Shown: positions 8,780 to 17,535 of the stretch, piece by piece
Position numbering within the stretch: position 1 is the first letter of the stretch
Layout of the letters: every line of letters begins with the position of its first letter
Assembly: GCF_044904665.1 (NCBI RefSeq)
Contig: NZ_JADIKM010000003.1
Coordinates: 372,001 to 436,000, forward strand
From: Dyella_A ginsengisoli
Lineage (GTDB): Bacteria; Pseudomonadota; Gammaproteobacteria; Xanthomonadales; Rhodanobacteraceae
Direction of reading: 5' to 3'
Length of the DNA stretch: 64,000 bases
Program-made: the position numbers and the translations under genes
The notes under the pieces: generated by a model
Seen by the model: the letters and a program-made list of their open reading frames with translations, nothing else
Told to the model about the DNA's origin: nothing
The model's database searches: none

Positions 8780-10333
8780 TCAATGACCTACGGCGCCGCC
8801 GGCACTGCCGAAGGGCGGCTTGGCCAGCCACAGCACCGGGATCAACGCCACGAAGAGCAAGGCGCAGAGCCAGAACACGTCGTTGACGGCCAGTGTCAGC
8901 GCCTCCCGGGTGAGCAGCTGATCGACCACGCCCAGCCCCTTGGTGGCGGGCAGGCCCGCGTGCGACAGCTGTTGCAGGAAACTGGTCGCGGCAGGATGGG
9001 CCGGGGTGATGTTCTCAGTGAGGGTGGCATGGTGGAACTCGCCACGGTGCTGCCACAGCGTTACCGATACCGCCGTCGAGACGCTCGAACCCAGGGTGCG
9101 GCAGAAGTTGGCCAGGCCCGAGGCGCTGGCGATTTCCGAGGCCGGCAGGCCGGACAGGTAGACCTGGTTGAGCGGAATGAAGAAACAGGGGATCGCGATG
9201 CCCATCACGAAGCGCGGCAGCACCAGTGTGGAGAACGAGGCGCCGCTGTCGAACGTCGAAAACCAGTACGACGTAGCAGCGAACATGATGAAGGCGAAGG
9301 TGACCACCGCGCGCAGGTCGAGCCGGTGCAGGTTGCGACCCAGGATCGGCGCGACCAGAAAGGCGAGGATGCCGACCGGTGCCGTCGCCAGTCCGGCCCA
9401 CGTGGCGGTGTAGCCCAGCGTGGTCTGCAGCCACAACGGGAACACCACGTTGATGCCGAAGAACGCCATCATGCCCAGCGACAGTCCCGTGACGCCCACC
9501 GTGAAATTGCGCTGGCGGAACAGTGACAGGTCGACCACCGGGTGCTTGGCGTGCAGCTCCCACACCACCAGAAAGGTCAGGCATACCAGCGCAGTGATGC
9601 CCAGCGTGGTGATCATCGGCGAGGAGAACCAGTCGTGGTCGTTGCCGTTGTCGAGCATGAACTGCAGCGCACCGACGCCCACCACCAGCAGCACCAGGCC
9701 GACCATGTCGATGGGCATGTTGAAGGTCTTGGTCTCGCGCTTGTGCAGCAGCGTCCAGGTAATCACCGCCGCGGCCAGGCCCACCGGCAGGTTGATGTAG
9801 AAGATCCACGGCCAGGAGAAATTGTCGGTAAGCCATCCACCGAGGATCGGGCCGAAGATGGGCGCCACCACTACGGTCATCGCCCACAGTGCCAGCGCGA
9901 TGCCCTGGCGCTCCTTCGGGTAGCTCGAAAGGAGCAGGGTGAGCGACAGCGCCACCATCGGGCCGGAGCCGGCGCCCTGCATCAGGCGGCCGATCACCAG
10001 CATCGGCATCGACGTGGCCAGGCCGCACAGCATCGAGAACACCACGAACAGCATCACCGAGACGACGAAGGTCTTCACCTCCCCGAACCGCTTGGCGATC
10101 CAGCCGGTGAGCGGTTGCATGATCGCGCTGGCTAGCGCGTAGGAGCTGATCGTCCAGGTGCCCTCGCTCGGGCTCACGCCGAGGCTGCCGGCGATATGCG
10201 GCACGGCCACGTTGACGATCGTCATGTCCAGCACTTCCATGAAGGTGCTGAAGGCGACCGCGATGGTCAGCAGCACCAGCGCACTGCCGTGCAGGGGCTT
10301 CAGCGGCGCGGCATCGTTCGGCGTGGCGGCCAT
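8780..10333 (-). CDS. emrB: DHA2-family drug:H+ antiporter (EmrB/QacA type)
   Basis: Inner-membrane MFS transporter (517 aa) with about 14 predicted spans, the pump of a tripartite efflux system. Motifs include VLDMTIVNVAVPHIAGSLG in TM1, the antiporter motif with GRLMQGAGSGPM, and PIFGPILGGWL (motif C, antiporter signature) in TM5. It is followed by the DNFSWPWIFYINLPVG signature of EmrB. It lies 8 bases after the membrane-fusion gene in the order marR-outer membrane factor-emrA-emrB, so it probably exports hydrophobic toxic compounds straight across the envelope. Substrate is not predictable. Confidence 0.92.
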   Translation of the reverse strand: MAATPNDAAPLKPLHGSALVLLTIAVAFSTFMEVLDMTIVNVAVPHIAGSLGVSPSEGTWTISSYALASAIMQPLTGWIAKRFGEVKTFVVSVMLFVVFSMLCGLATSMPMLVIGRLMQGAGSGPMVALSLTLLLSSYPKERQGIALALWAMTVVVAPIFGPILGGWLTDNFSWPWIFYINLPVGLAAAVITWTLLHKRETKTFNMPIDMVGLVLLVVGVGALQFMLDNGNDHDWFSSPMITTLGITALVCLTFLVVWELHAKHPVVDLSLFRQRNFTVGVTGLSLGMMAFFGINVVFPLWLQTTLGYTATWAGLATAPVGILAFLVAPILGRNLHRLDLRAVVTFAFIMFAATSYWFSTFDSGASFSTLVLPRFVMGIAIPCFFIPLNQVYLSGLPASEIASASGLANFCRTLGSSVSTAVSVTLWQHRGEFHHATLTENITPAHPAATSFLQQLSHAGLPATKGLGVVDQLLTREALTLAVNDVFWLCALLFVALIPVLWLAKPPFGSAGGAVGH

Positions 10334-10341
10334 GGGTCGGC

Positions 10342-11547
10342 TCAGTGGGTGGAGGGTAGGTTGGCTTCGACGATGCGATCCGCCTCGGCATCGGCCTTGG
10401 CGGCCATCTGCGCGTAGACGTCGGTACTGGCGACCGGCTGCACCGACGGCGCCTTGGCGAGCACGTCACCCCCGTCGTTCGAGATGTCCACGGTGACGTC
10501 GGTGGACAGGCCGATGCGCAGGGGGTGCTTGTCCAGCTCGGCATTGTCCAGCGCGATGCGCACCGGCACCCGCTGCACCACCTTGATCCAGTTGCCGGTG
10601 GCGTTCTGCGCGGGCAGCAGCGAAAACACGCTGCCGGTGCCGGCCCCGATGCCGACTACCTTGCCGTGATACTCGGCGTCGCTGCCGTAGATGTCCGCCT
10701 CGATCTTCACCGGCTGGCCCAGCCGGATGTGGCGCAGCTGGCTCTCCTTGAAGTTGGCATCGATCCACAGGTTGTGCAGCGGCACCACGGTCATCAGCTG
10801 CTGGCCGGGCTGCACGCTGTTGCCCAGCTGTACGCCGCGCTGCGCGACGTAGCCCGAGACGGGTGCATAGATCGCGTTGCGCTGCGAAGCCACCCAGGCC
10901 GCACGGAAATTGGCGCGTGCCTGCATCACCGCCGGATTGCGCGCCACGTCGGTGCCTTCCACCGCTGCGCGGGCCGCCGATGCCTGGGCTTGCGCCGCGT
11001 CCAGCGCCGCGCGCGCCTGGGCCACGCCATCGCGCAGGTGCTGGATGATCTCAGGCGACTCCGCGTTCGCCGCAACCAGCGGCAGGCGACGCTTGAGATC
11101 GGCCTCGGCCTTGCTCAGATCGAGCCGACGCGCGGCCACCTGGGCCTCGGCGCCGGTGGCGCTGTCGGTCTGCTGGCGCACGCCGCGCACGGCCTGAGCC
11201 AGCGCGCTGCGCGCCTGCTGCAGGCGGACATCGGCATCGGTAGCATCGAGTTTCACCAGCACCTGGCCCGCCTCCACGCGCTGCGTGTCGTCGGCCATGA
11301 TCGCCACCACCGTGCCAGGTACCTGCGCCGAGATGGCGACCTGGTTGCCGCCGACGTAGGCGTTGTCGGTCTTCTCGCGGCGCGACAGCACCAGCAGCCA
11401 GAGCAGCAGCCAGCCAGCCGCGGCCAGCACGAAGATGCCGGCGACGATGATCAGCGCGCGTCGACGCTTGGCCGGGTTCTTGGCGGCCATGCCGCTTTCC
11501 TGGGAATCGGCCGTCGCGGACGTGGCGGTGGACTCAGTGGCGCTCAT
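10342..11547 (-). CDS. emrA: EmrA-type periplasmic adaptor (HlyD family)
   Basis: Membrane fusion protein (401 aa) linking the EmrB-like pump to the outer-membrane factor. A cytoplasmic Lys/Arg-rich N-terminus leads to one anchor (about residues 31-53), then a lipoyl half-motif (VAISAQVPGTVVAIMADDTQRVEAGQVLVKLD), a long alpha-hairpin rich in Ala/Gln, and the second half (YAPVSGYVAQRGVQLGNSVQPGQQLM). The ATG at 11547 (MSATES) is used; a second in-frame ATG is six codons upstream. Either start lies inside the end of the outer-membrane factor gene, indicating translational coupling. Confidence 0.92.
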   Translation of the reverse strand: MSATESTATSATADSQESGMAAKNPAKRRRALIIVAGIFVLAAAGWLLLWLLVLSRREKTDNAYVGGNQVAISAQVPGTVVAIMADDTQRVEAGQVLVKLDATDADVRLQQARSALAQAVRGVRQQTDSATGAEAQVAARRLDLSKAEADLKRRLPLVAANAESPEIIQHLRDGVAQARAALDAAQAQASAARAAVEGTDVARNPAVMQARANFRAAWVASQRNAIYAPVSGYVAQRGVQLGNSVQPGQQLMTVVPLHNLWIDANFKESQLRHIRLGQPVKIEADIYGSDAEYHGKVVGIGAGTGSVFSLLPAQNATGNWIKVVQRVPVRIALDNAELDKHPLRIGLSTDVTVDISNDGGDVLAKAPSVQPVASTDVYAQMAAKADAEADRIVEANLPSTH

Positions 11548-13024
11548 GGACGGGGGCTCCGGCATGGTCAGAAGAAGGCGAGGAGGTATCGGATACGGTG
11601 TCGGACGAAGGCAGGCGATAGCCGCCGCCGAGCGCCTTGATCAAGGCGAGGTCGGTGCTGACGGCCTGTGCCTGCAGCTGGGTGGCGGCGTCGCGCTGCT
11701 GCAACAGCTGCGCGCGGGCGGCAAGTGATTCGCGGGCATCGCGCACGCCCTGTGCAGCGCGCGCCTGCGCCGCGGCGAGCAGGCGCTTGTCGGCATCCAA
11801 CTGGACCTCCTGCTGGGTGCGACGCTCGGCCAGCATCTGCGCGGTGAGCGCCTGGGTCGACACGTCGCGTGCTGCCTGCAGCACGACGCTGTTGTACTGC
11901 GCCACGGCACCATCGAGCTGCGCCTTGCTCAGGCCGTAGTTGGCCTGCAGCAGGCCGCTGTTGAACAGCGGCAGATGCAACGCCGGAGTGAGCGCGAACG
12001 TGCGGCTGCTGGCGGTGAACAGCTGGCCGAGGTCGATGCTGGAGAGTCCCGCCAGCGCGCTGATGCTGAGGTCCGGCAGGAATTGGGCGCGCGCCACGTC
12101 GGTCTGCTTCAGCGCAGCCTCTACCTGCCAGCGGCTGGCGGCGATGTCGGGGCGGCGCGCGATGAGATCGAGGCCGGCCCCTGCGGGCAGGCTGCCGGAG
12201 ACAGCGGGGAGCGGGCGCGGAGTGAGCTTTGGAAGTTCGGCCGGTGCCACGCCGACCAGCGATGCCAGCGCGGCCAGGCGGATCCGGGCTGAGCTGTCGA
12301 TTGCCGTACGCATCTCGCGCGCTGCGGCCAGCTGGGCCTGAGCACGCGTGGCTTCATCCGGCAGGTCGACGCCCTGACGAACGCGCAACTCCGCGATGTC
12401 AGTCAGCCGCTGCTGTACAGCGAGCGCCTGATCGGCCAGTGCCAGGCGCGCCTGATCGGCCTGCCAGCCAAAGTAGGTGTCGGCCACCGCGTACTGGATC
12501 GCCAGCGCCGCCACGCTGCGCTGCGCCTCGGCGGCGTGGGCCTGGTCCAGCGCCGACTCCACGGCGGCTCGCGTCTTGCCCCACCAGTCGAAGTCGTAGC
12601 GCAACTGCACGCCAAGGTCGGCCTGGTTGTACCAGGTGAAACCGAGGAACTTGCTGGGGATCAGTCCGTGCTCGCTCAGGCGCTGACGCGCCACCTGGGC
12701 GCTTCCGTTGATGTTCAGTCCAGCCTGAGCAGCGGCCGCCCGGATCGATTGCTCGGCGCCACCCAGGCGGCTCTGCGCCAGCGCCAGATCCGGAGCCTGG
12801 CGCATCGCCTGGTCGATCAGGCGATCGAGCTGGTCGTCCTGGTACGCGGTCCACCACTCGGCTGCGGGCCAGCCGGCGCGCGCGGCAGTCGGCAGCCCGG
12901 CGAGCGGAACATCGTCGCGAAGGGTCGGATGATCGAGCTTGTGCGGGGGCATGACGCATGCGGCGAGGGCCGCCGTCATCGCGGCCAGCAGCAGGGTGCG
13001 CCTGCGGGGCAGGGCGTGCTTCAT
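11534..13024 (-). CDS. Outer-membrane efflux lipoprotein (NodT/OprM family)
   Basis: TolC-like outer-membrane factor (496 aa) forming the exit duct of the efflux pump. The lipoprotein signal MKHALPRRRTLLLAAMTAALAAC puts the lipidated Cys at residue 23. Two OEP repeats follow (RQAPDLALAQSRL... and the second after LIARRPDIAASRWQVEAALKQTDVARAQFLP). The start at 13024 is preferred because AAGG precedes it; an alternative ATG at 13054 overlaps the marR stop by ATGA. Its end overlaps emrA by 14 bases. Confidence 0.9.
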   Translation of the reverse strand: MKHALPRRRTLLLAAMTAALAACVMPPHKLDHPTLRDDVPLAGLPTAARAGWPAAEWWTAYQDDQLDRLIDQAMRQAPDLALAQSRLGGAEQSIRAAAAQAGLNINGSAQVARQRLSEHGLIPSKFLGFTWYNQADLGVQLRYDFDWWGKTRAAVESALDQAHAAEAQRSVAALAIQYAVADTYFGWQADQARLALADQALAVQQRLTDIAELRVRQGVDLPDEATRAQAQLAAAREMRTAIDSSARIRLAALASLVGVAPAELPKLTPRPLPAVSGSLPAGAGLDLIARRPDIAASRWQVEAALKQTDVARAQFLPDLSISALAGLSSIDLGQLFTASSRTFALTPALHLPLFNSGLLQANYGLSKAQLDGAVAQYNSVVLQAARDVSTQALTAQMLAERRTQQEVQLDADKRLLAAAQARAAQGVRDARESLAARAQLLQQRDAATQLQAQAVSTDLALIKALGGGYRLPSSDTVSDTSSPSSDHAGAPVHERH

Positions 13025-13050
13025 CGGGGGTCGCCTTGTCGAAACGTGAT

Positions 13051-13575
13051 TCATGGAGGGGAGAGCTCGTCCAGCTGATCCAGGTTGGCCGCAAGTTTGC
13101 GCAGGAGGCGTCCGAGGTGCCGCCGATCGACGTCGCTGAAGCCATCGAACATAGCGCTCACCCGCGGGAACAGCGTCGGCAGCATCTTCTGCACGAAGCG
13201 TTTGCCCGCCGGCGTGATGCGGATGAGCACCCGCCGGCGATCCTCTTCGCTTGCGGCGCGCACGACCAGGCCACGCTGCACCAGTGCGTTGCCGATGCGG
13301 GTCATGTTGGTGGCCCCTTGCGAGGTGTAGTCGCACAACTCGCCGGGCGTGGAGCTGCCGTCGGGACTGCTGTAGAGAATCATCAGCGTGAGGAATTCGC
13401 TGTGATTGAGCTTGTGCGGCTTGAGCGTGAGCTCGAGCTCCTCCTGCAGGCGGCCCCCCACCATCAGCATCAGCCGGCTGAGCTTGGCCTTGTCCGCGGG
13501 CATGTCTGGAATCGCATCGCCGAGCCGGTCGATGCCTTCATCCATCATCGCAATACAGTTGCACAGTAGAGCCAT
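13051..13575 (-). CDS. MarR-family transcriptional regulator
   Basis: Winged-helix regulator (174 aa), first gene of the efflux operon and probably its repressor, by analogy with EmrR/MprA. The core HTH reads TPGELCDYTSQGATNMTRIGNALVQRGLVVRAASEEDRRRVLIRITPAG, the classic MarR recognition helix and DxR wing. The N-terminus is not certain: ATGs at 13575, 13548 and 13545 are in frame. An upstream TTCA-N4-TGAA element may be its operator. The stop overlaps an ATG of the next gene. Confidence 0.9.
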   Translation of the reverse strand: MALLCNCIAMMDEGIDRLGDAIPDMPADKAKLSRLMLMVGGRLQEELELTLKPHKLNHSEFLTLMILYSSPDGSSTPGELCDYTSQGATNMTRIGNALVQRGLVVRAASEEDRRRVLIRITPAGKRFVQKMLPTLFPRVSAMFDGFSDVDRRHLGRLLRKLAANLDQLDELSPP

Positions 13576-13590
13576 TTCATCAGCTCATAT

Positions 13591-13602
13591 TTCATTGGTG
13601 AA
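13591..13602. promoter_or_regulatory. Candidate MarR operator TTCATTGGTGAA
   Basis: A short imperfect palindrome (TTCA-TTGG-TGAA) lies 16 bases before the marR start, in an AT-richer 82-base gap that must hold the efflux operon promoter. MarR proteins commonly bind 16-20 bp palindromes at such sites. The match is short, so this is tentative. Confidence 0.25.
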
Positions 13603-13657
13603 CTAAAAAGATAACAAGCCGCGCACGCCCGACGCAACCGCACGATTGGACGAGGCT

Positions 13658-14446
13658 TCAGTCGTGGCGGTTGCGGAAATCCTGCAATCCGAACAGGCGC
13701 TCGGCATTGGCCGACGTGGCGGCGGCGACGGCGGCCTCGTCTTCATTGCGTAGCCTGGCGATATGCGACAGGGTGGTGCGCACCCAGGCCGGCTCGTTGC
13801 GTTGGCCGCGATGCTCGACGCCCGGCTGATCGGGGGCATCGCTTTCGAGCAGGAGCTGATCGATCGGCATCGCCGCCACCAGCCGATGCAGTCGATGGGC
13901 ACCGGGATAGGTCAGCGGTCCGCCCAGTCCAAGGAAGAAGCCGAGGTCGAACAGCTGGCGGGCCTGTTCCTCGCTGCCGGAAAAACTGTGCACGACGCCG
14001 CGCAGGCCCGGTTGTCGGCGCACGCCGAGGATCACCGCATCGACGGCACGACGGGCGTGGATGATCACTGGCAAGTTCCGTTCTCGCGCGATGGCCAGCT
14101 GGCGTGTGAAATATTGATGCTGGGCTTCCCGGTCAGCCTGCTCGACGAAGAAGTCGAGGCCGATCTCGCCTACGGCGACGGCAGGGTGTGTATCCAGCCA
14201 GCCGGGCAGGGCATCCAGATGATCGACGCGATGCTCCTGCTGGAACATCGGATGCAGGCCGTAGGCGGGAAACACGTCGGGGTGACGGTCCGCGAGCGCG
14301 GCGATGGCGTCCCAGCTACGCCGATGCACCGCAGGGACTACCATGGACCGCACGCCGTGCTCGCGCGCCCGTGACATCACCTGCTCGCGGTCTTCGCCGA
14401 AGCGTTCGTCGTCCAGATGAAGGTGGCTATCTACGAGCGTGGTCAT
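13658..14446 (-). CDS. TatD-family metal-dependent hydrolase
   Basis: TIM-barrel metal-dependent DNase-type hydrolase (262 aa), TatD/YjjV family. Metal ligands are visible: HLH in DSHLHLD (residues 9-11), Glu in AVGEIGLDFF, His in VIIHARRA, His in VVHSFSGS and Asp in LLLESDAPDQPG. The C-terminal N-AERLFGL is the usual TatD ending. Biological substrate is unknown. It is transcribed toward marR; the strand switches just upstream, where 176 bases separate it from the glycine-zipper genes. Confidence 0.92.
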   Translation of the reverse strand: MTTLVDSHLHLDDERFGEDREQVMSRAREHGVRSMVVPAVHRRSWDAIAALADRHPDVFPAYGLHPMFQQEHRVDHLDALPGWLDTHPAVAVGEIGLDFFVEQADREAQHQYFTRQLAIARERNLPVIIHARRAVDAVILGVRRQPGLRGVVHSFSGSEEQARQLFDLGFFLGLGGPLTYPGAHRLHRLVAAMPIDQLLLESDAPDQPGVEHRGQRNEPAWVRTTLSHIARLRNEDEAAVAAATSANAERLFGLQDFRNRHD

Positions 14447-14622
14447 GGATGCAGGTCGATGGGGGCGAACAAGGTCGGCTCGCGGATGTGGCGGGCGTCA
14501 CGTGAAAGCCAAGTGACGGGAAAGAGCTAGGTCGTATTCAGTTACGCAGGGTTTCAATGGTCAGGCGAAACGCGAAGGGGCGCAGCTCGCGCCGCCTCGC
14601 AGGGATTCAACCGAGGAGAGTC

Positions 14623-15195
14623 ATGATGAACCGTGTAATGGTCAACGTGCTTCATGTGGGGATGGCTGCTGCGTTGGCGGCAAGTTTGGCGGCATGCAAT
14701 CGCGATGCGAGCGCGGACGCCGGCGTTGCAGGCGATACCGGCGCGAATGGCGTCAAGTATGCCAAGGTGATCAGCGTGGATCCGGTCCGTCAGACCGTGA
14801 ACACGCCCAAGGAGGTCTGCCACGACGAGGTGGTCAACACCACCACGCCGCCGAAGGATCAGCACCAGATCGCCGGTACCGCCATCGGCGCCGTGCTGGG
14901 TGGTGTGCTCGGCAATCAGGTGGGCGGCGGCAAGGGCAAGACCCTGGCTACAGTCGCCGGCGCGGTGGGCGGTGGATATGCCGGCAAGAAGATCGAAGAG
15001 AGCCGGCAGCATGCCAACACCACCTCCACCGTCGAGCGTCGCTGCAGCACGGTCAACAATTCCAGCACCAAGCTGGTCGGTTACGACGTTCGCTACGAGT
15101 ACAACGGGGTGACCCGCACGGTTCGCATGGACCATGACCCGGGCGATCGCGTGCAGGTCCAGGAAGGTGTTACCGCTGTTTCCGACGCTCGCTGA
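14623..15195 (+). CDS. Glycine-zipper 2TM lipoprotein
   Basis: Predicted outer-membrane lipoprotein (190 aa) of the Rickettsia 17-kDa surface antigen-like group. The signal ends in LAASLAAC (Cys25). A glycine zipper (AGTAIGAVLGGVLGNQVGGG...VAGAVGGGYAGKKI) spans about 94-133 and would form a membrane hairpin. The C-terminal part (YDVRYEYNGVTRTVRMDHDPGDRVQV) matches the usual extramembrane domain. A good AGGAG site precedes the ATG. A related but distinct lipoprotein gene follows 10 bases later, so the two form a pair. Role is probably envelope integrity; not established. Confidence 0.85.
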   Translation: MMNRVMVNVLHVGMAAALAASLAACNRDASADAGVAGDTGANGVKYAKVISVDPVRQTVNTPKEVCHDEVVNTTTPPKDQHQIAGTAIGAVLGGVLGNQVGGGKGKTLATVAGAVGGGYAGKKIEESRQHANTTSTVERRCSTVNNSSTKLVGYDVRYEYNGVTRTVRMDHDPGDRVQVQEGVTAVSDAR

Positions 15196-15205
15196 GGAGT
15201 ACCCC

Positions 15206-15697
15206 ATGGCTATCGCAACAGGCAAGATGATGCTCGTCTCCGCTGCACTGGCAGCGACCCTTGCGCTGGCGGGTTGCGAAACCGCGCCCTACGGCAACGG
15301 GGGGTACAGTCGTCCGTCGCAACCGGCGTATGGCTATGACAACCGCGGGCCGGCCCGTTGCAACAGCTGCGGCGTGGTCAAGGAAGTGCAGCAGGTCTAC
15401 GTGGAGCGCAAGAGCAATGGCACCCTGGGTGCGGTCATCGGTGCGGTTGCCGGCGGCGTGCTGGGCAACCAGATCGGCAAGGGTGACGGCCGCAAGGCCG
15501 CCACCGTGGCCGGGGCGGTCGCCGGCGGCGTGGTGGGCAACAAGGTGGCCACCGCCAACAGTGGCAGCGACGTGGCGTGGCGCGTCACGGTTCGCCTCGA
15601 CAGCGGCGATTACACCACCATCACCCAGGCAGAGGATCCTCGCGTCCGCGAAGGTGACTACGTCGAAATCCAGGGTGGTCGCGTCTACGCGCGATGA
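15206..15697 (+). CDS. Glycine-zipper 2TM lipoprotein, second copy
   Basis: Second small lipoprotein (163 aa) of the same architecture: lipobox LALAGC (Cys24), a Tyr/Gly/Pro-rich linker, a CNSCG pair, then a glycine zipper (LGAVIGAVAGGVLGNQIGKGDGRKAATVAGAVAGGVVGNKVA, about 73-115). It ends in a beta-rich segment WRVTVRLDSGDYTTITQAEDPRVREGDYVEI. GAGGAG precedes the ATG. The pair presumably arose by an old duplication, since only the zipper and ends are clearly alike. A strong terminator follows. Confidence 0.85.
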   Translation: MAIATGKMMLVSAALAATLALAGCETAPYGNGGYSRPSQPAYGYDNRGPARCNSCGVVKEVQQVYVERKSNGTLGAVIGAVAGGVLGNQIGKGDGRKAATVAGAVAGGVVGNKVATANSGSDVAWRVTVRLDSGDYTTITQAEDPRVREGDYVEIQGGRVYAR

Positions 15698-15733
15698 GGT
15701 TGTCGCGGTGATCTGATTGGACATCTGGACGTC

Positions 15734-15771
15734 CAAACAAAAAGCCCTCCATCTGGAGGGCTTTTTGTTTG
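15734..15771. terminator. Bidirectional rho-independent terminator
   Basis: A perfect 17-bp inverted repeat with a 4-base ATCT loop (core AGCCCTCC/GGAGGGCT flanked by A-run and T-run) ends the glycine-zipper pair and, on the other strand, the converging hydrolase gene. The A/T tracts on both sides make it functional in either direction. Confidence 0.95.
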
Positions 15772-15785
15772 CATGACGCGTCGGA

Positions 15786-16220
15786 TCAGTTGACGGCGTA
15801 GAAGCGATGCTCGCCGATGGTCTGGCTGTTCTGGTTGATCGACCAGTAGGGCACCATGGCAAGCGTGGCGAAATGGTCGGCATGCGGAACCACCAGTCGA
15901 CGTTCGGCAGCCGGAAGCTGCCAATTACTCATCGAGTCGCCGGCGATCTTCCATGCCTTCGCAAATGCCTGCATGTTGGTGATGTCGAACGAGCCGGGTG
16001 TGGTGGTGGTGGCGAATTGATGCGGGGCGGTGACGACCTTGCATACCGTGTCGCCCCACTGCCCGCGTTCGCGACGCCGCAACGCGACCTCGGCGACGGC
16101 GAGCTGTCCCATGGTCGGCTCGCTGCGAGCTTCCAGATAGACAGTCGTGGCCAGGCACGCCTGGTCCGCTATCGGCTGGGGAAGCACGGAGGCCATCCAC
16201 AGCAACAGTGAAAGTTTCAT
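15786..16220 (-). CDS. SleB-like cell wall hydrolase
   Basis: Predicted exported peptidoglycan hydrolase (144 aa) of the Hydrolase_2/SleB family. After a short hydrophobic N-terminus come the family motifs CLATTVYLEARSE (about 22-34), GQLAVAEVALRRR and DTVCKVVTAPHQFA, then a Trp-containing helix and HADHFATLAMVPYW. The conserved Glu of YLEAR is the likely catalytic residue. GGAGG lies properly spaced before the ATG at 16220. The usual NR after the AVAEV motif is replaced by RR, a modest deviation. Confidence 0.8.
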   Translation of the reverse strand: MKLSLLLWMASVLPQPIADQACLATTVYLEARSEPTMGQLAVAEVALRRRERGQWGDTVCKVVTAPHQFATTTTPGSFDITNMQAFAKAWKIAGDSMSNWQLPAAERRLVVPHADHFATLAMVPYWSINQNSQTIGEHRFYAVN

Positions 16221-16663
16221 GTCTGCCTCCAACGTGCTGTACGCATGGCCGGCAGAGGCCGAGACTCATGCGCCGTTGCGGTGGACGGGCGGGCAGGCCG
16301 TTCCACCTGGATGAATGACACTCGGGCCGAAACTTGGGGCCTTGGGTGCCTTTGCCACGGGATTGTGGCGAGTCGGGCGGCGCTTGGTTGCCTAGCCTGA
16401 CCAGTGCTGCCGGGACATCGTCGGGAGCGCCGCTCCCGCACTGCCTGCAACTACTTCCGCCACGGACGGCGGTGATTCCTTCCGGCAAATCTTCTTGCCG
16501 GGTCGCGCCGATCCGGAGTCTTCCGGTTCGTCGCGTGCATCGGTCCGTGAGATGACGGACCGCTCAGATTCCGGCGGAGCCTAGTGGCGGGATTTTGTGA
16601 AGGCAAGTGCCGCGACTTTCGAATTCACACTGCACTCACAAATTGATGATCCCCGCAGCTGCT
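16221..16663. other. 443-base intergenic region with hairpin cluster
   Basis: No convincing coding frame lies between ygfZ and the SleB-like gene. Between 16422 and 16562 there are five consecutive short inverted repeats: 16422-16438 (7 bp), 16457-16472 (5 bp), 16482-16501 (7 bp), 16513-16526 (5 bp) and 16541-16562 (8 bp). This could be a structured RNA or long 5' leader of the minus-strand hydrolase gene. I recognise no known riboswitch or small RNA class in it, and see no clear promoter or terminator. Confidence 0.5.
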
Positions 16664-17479
16664 TCACGCGGGCCATGTCTCGAGCCATTCCATCGTGATC
16701 GTCTGGCCCGCATGCGTGGCGGACAGGTGTGCTGATGCTTGCGCGAAATCGCTGTGGCAAAGGGCGAGCGCTTCGATGCCACGATCTGTCGTCACGACAT
16801 CGAGCAACGCGATCGACATGCCGCGATCGCCCACATCGAGTGATGTACCGGAGGGAACAGGTTGCGACAATCCGACTCGGCACAGATGGCGTTTGTTGCC
16901 GCCGCGGTAATGCAGGCGAGCGACGATTTCCTGGCCGGGATAACAACCCTTCTCCAGGCTCACCGCATGCAGACGATGCAGCGACAGGGCGGGTGGCAGG
17001 CAGGTGCCAAGCAGCGCCTCGGGCAGCCACGGCCATCCGCCTTCCACCTGACGGGCGCGCCAACGGTTGTCCATCTCGTGGTTGTTGGAAAGTGCGAGCG
17101 AATAGTCGCCGCAACCCAGGCGCGTCGAACCCTGTTCTTCGCACATGTCGTGCATGGCCAGCGCGGTTTCGATGCCAATGACGCGAGTGCTGTCGGCATG
17201 CATGGAGAGCTTTGCGCGGAACACGAAACGCGCGAGTTCGCTCTTCATCGCATCGGCGCTGCCACCGCGCAAAAGCAGCAGCAGGCGGTCCGGAGCCGGT
17301 CGTACGAGATGGAAGAGGTTACGTACGCGCCCTTGGGCGTCGAGCCAGGCGCTGAATTGCCAGCGCCCTACTGCGAGTGCCGGCACGTCGCTGGTGAACT
17401 GGCTTTGCGCGAAGGTGATGGCGTCCGGACCTTCAATCAGAAGCGTCTCGGCAATCGTGGAAAGCGAAGTGTCGGGCAT
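16664..17479 (-). CDS. ygfZ: Folate-binding YgfZ/GcvT-like protein
   Basis: Cytoplasmic tetrahydrofolate-binding protein (271 aa) related to GcvT that helps maintain or repair Fe-S enzymes. The diagnostic motif KGCYPGQE is at residues 177-184, followed by IVARLHYRG. Other parts (TFAQSQFTSDV near 22-32, WLDAQGRVRNLFHL near 45-58) match the N-terminal GcvT-like fold. It is divergent from the sdh cluster, whose SdhB subunit carries three Fe-S clusters; in E. coli ygfZ is similarly close to ygfX-sdhE. The context supports an Fe-S role. Confidence 0.93.
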   Translation of the reverse strand: MPDTSLSTIAETLLIEGPDAITFAQSQFTSDVPALAVGRWQFSAWLDAQGRVRNLFHLVRPAPDRLLLLLRGGSADAMKSELARFVFRAKLSMHADSTRVIGIETALAMHDMCEEQGSTRLGCGDYSLALSNNHEMDNRWRARQVEGGWPWLPEALLGTCLPPALSLHRLHAVSLEKGCYPGQEIVARLHYRGGNKRHLCRVGLSQPVPSGTSLDVGDRGMSIALLDVVTTDRGIEALALCHSDFAQASAHLSATHAGQTITMEWLETWPA

Positions 17480-17535
17480 GGCTCAAGGAGTGGGGGTGAA
17501 CGACCATCAAGACAAGGATGCGGCACCTGGTCAGG

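Noticed and set aside
14554..15225. Minus-strand frame opposite the first glycine-zipper gene
   Set aside because: No start signal, and the plus strand has a lipobox, a glycine zipper and good ribosome binding sites for both genes.
15718..15738. TGGACGTCCAAAC resembling the palindrome before mtnB
   Set aside because: It lies after a stop codon and merges with the terminator stem at 15734; there is no gene start nearby, so an operator role is unlikely.
16594..16641. TTGTGA...TCACAA as a CRP/Clp site upstream of the SleB-like gene
   Set aside because: The half-sites are about 36 bases apart, far from the N6 spacing of a CRP/Clp operator.
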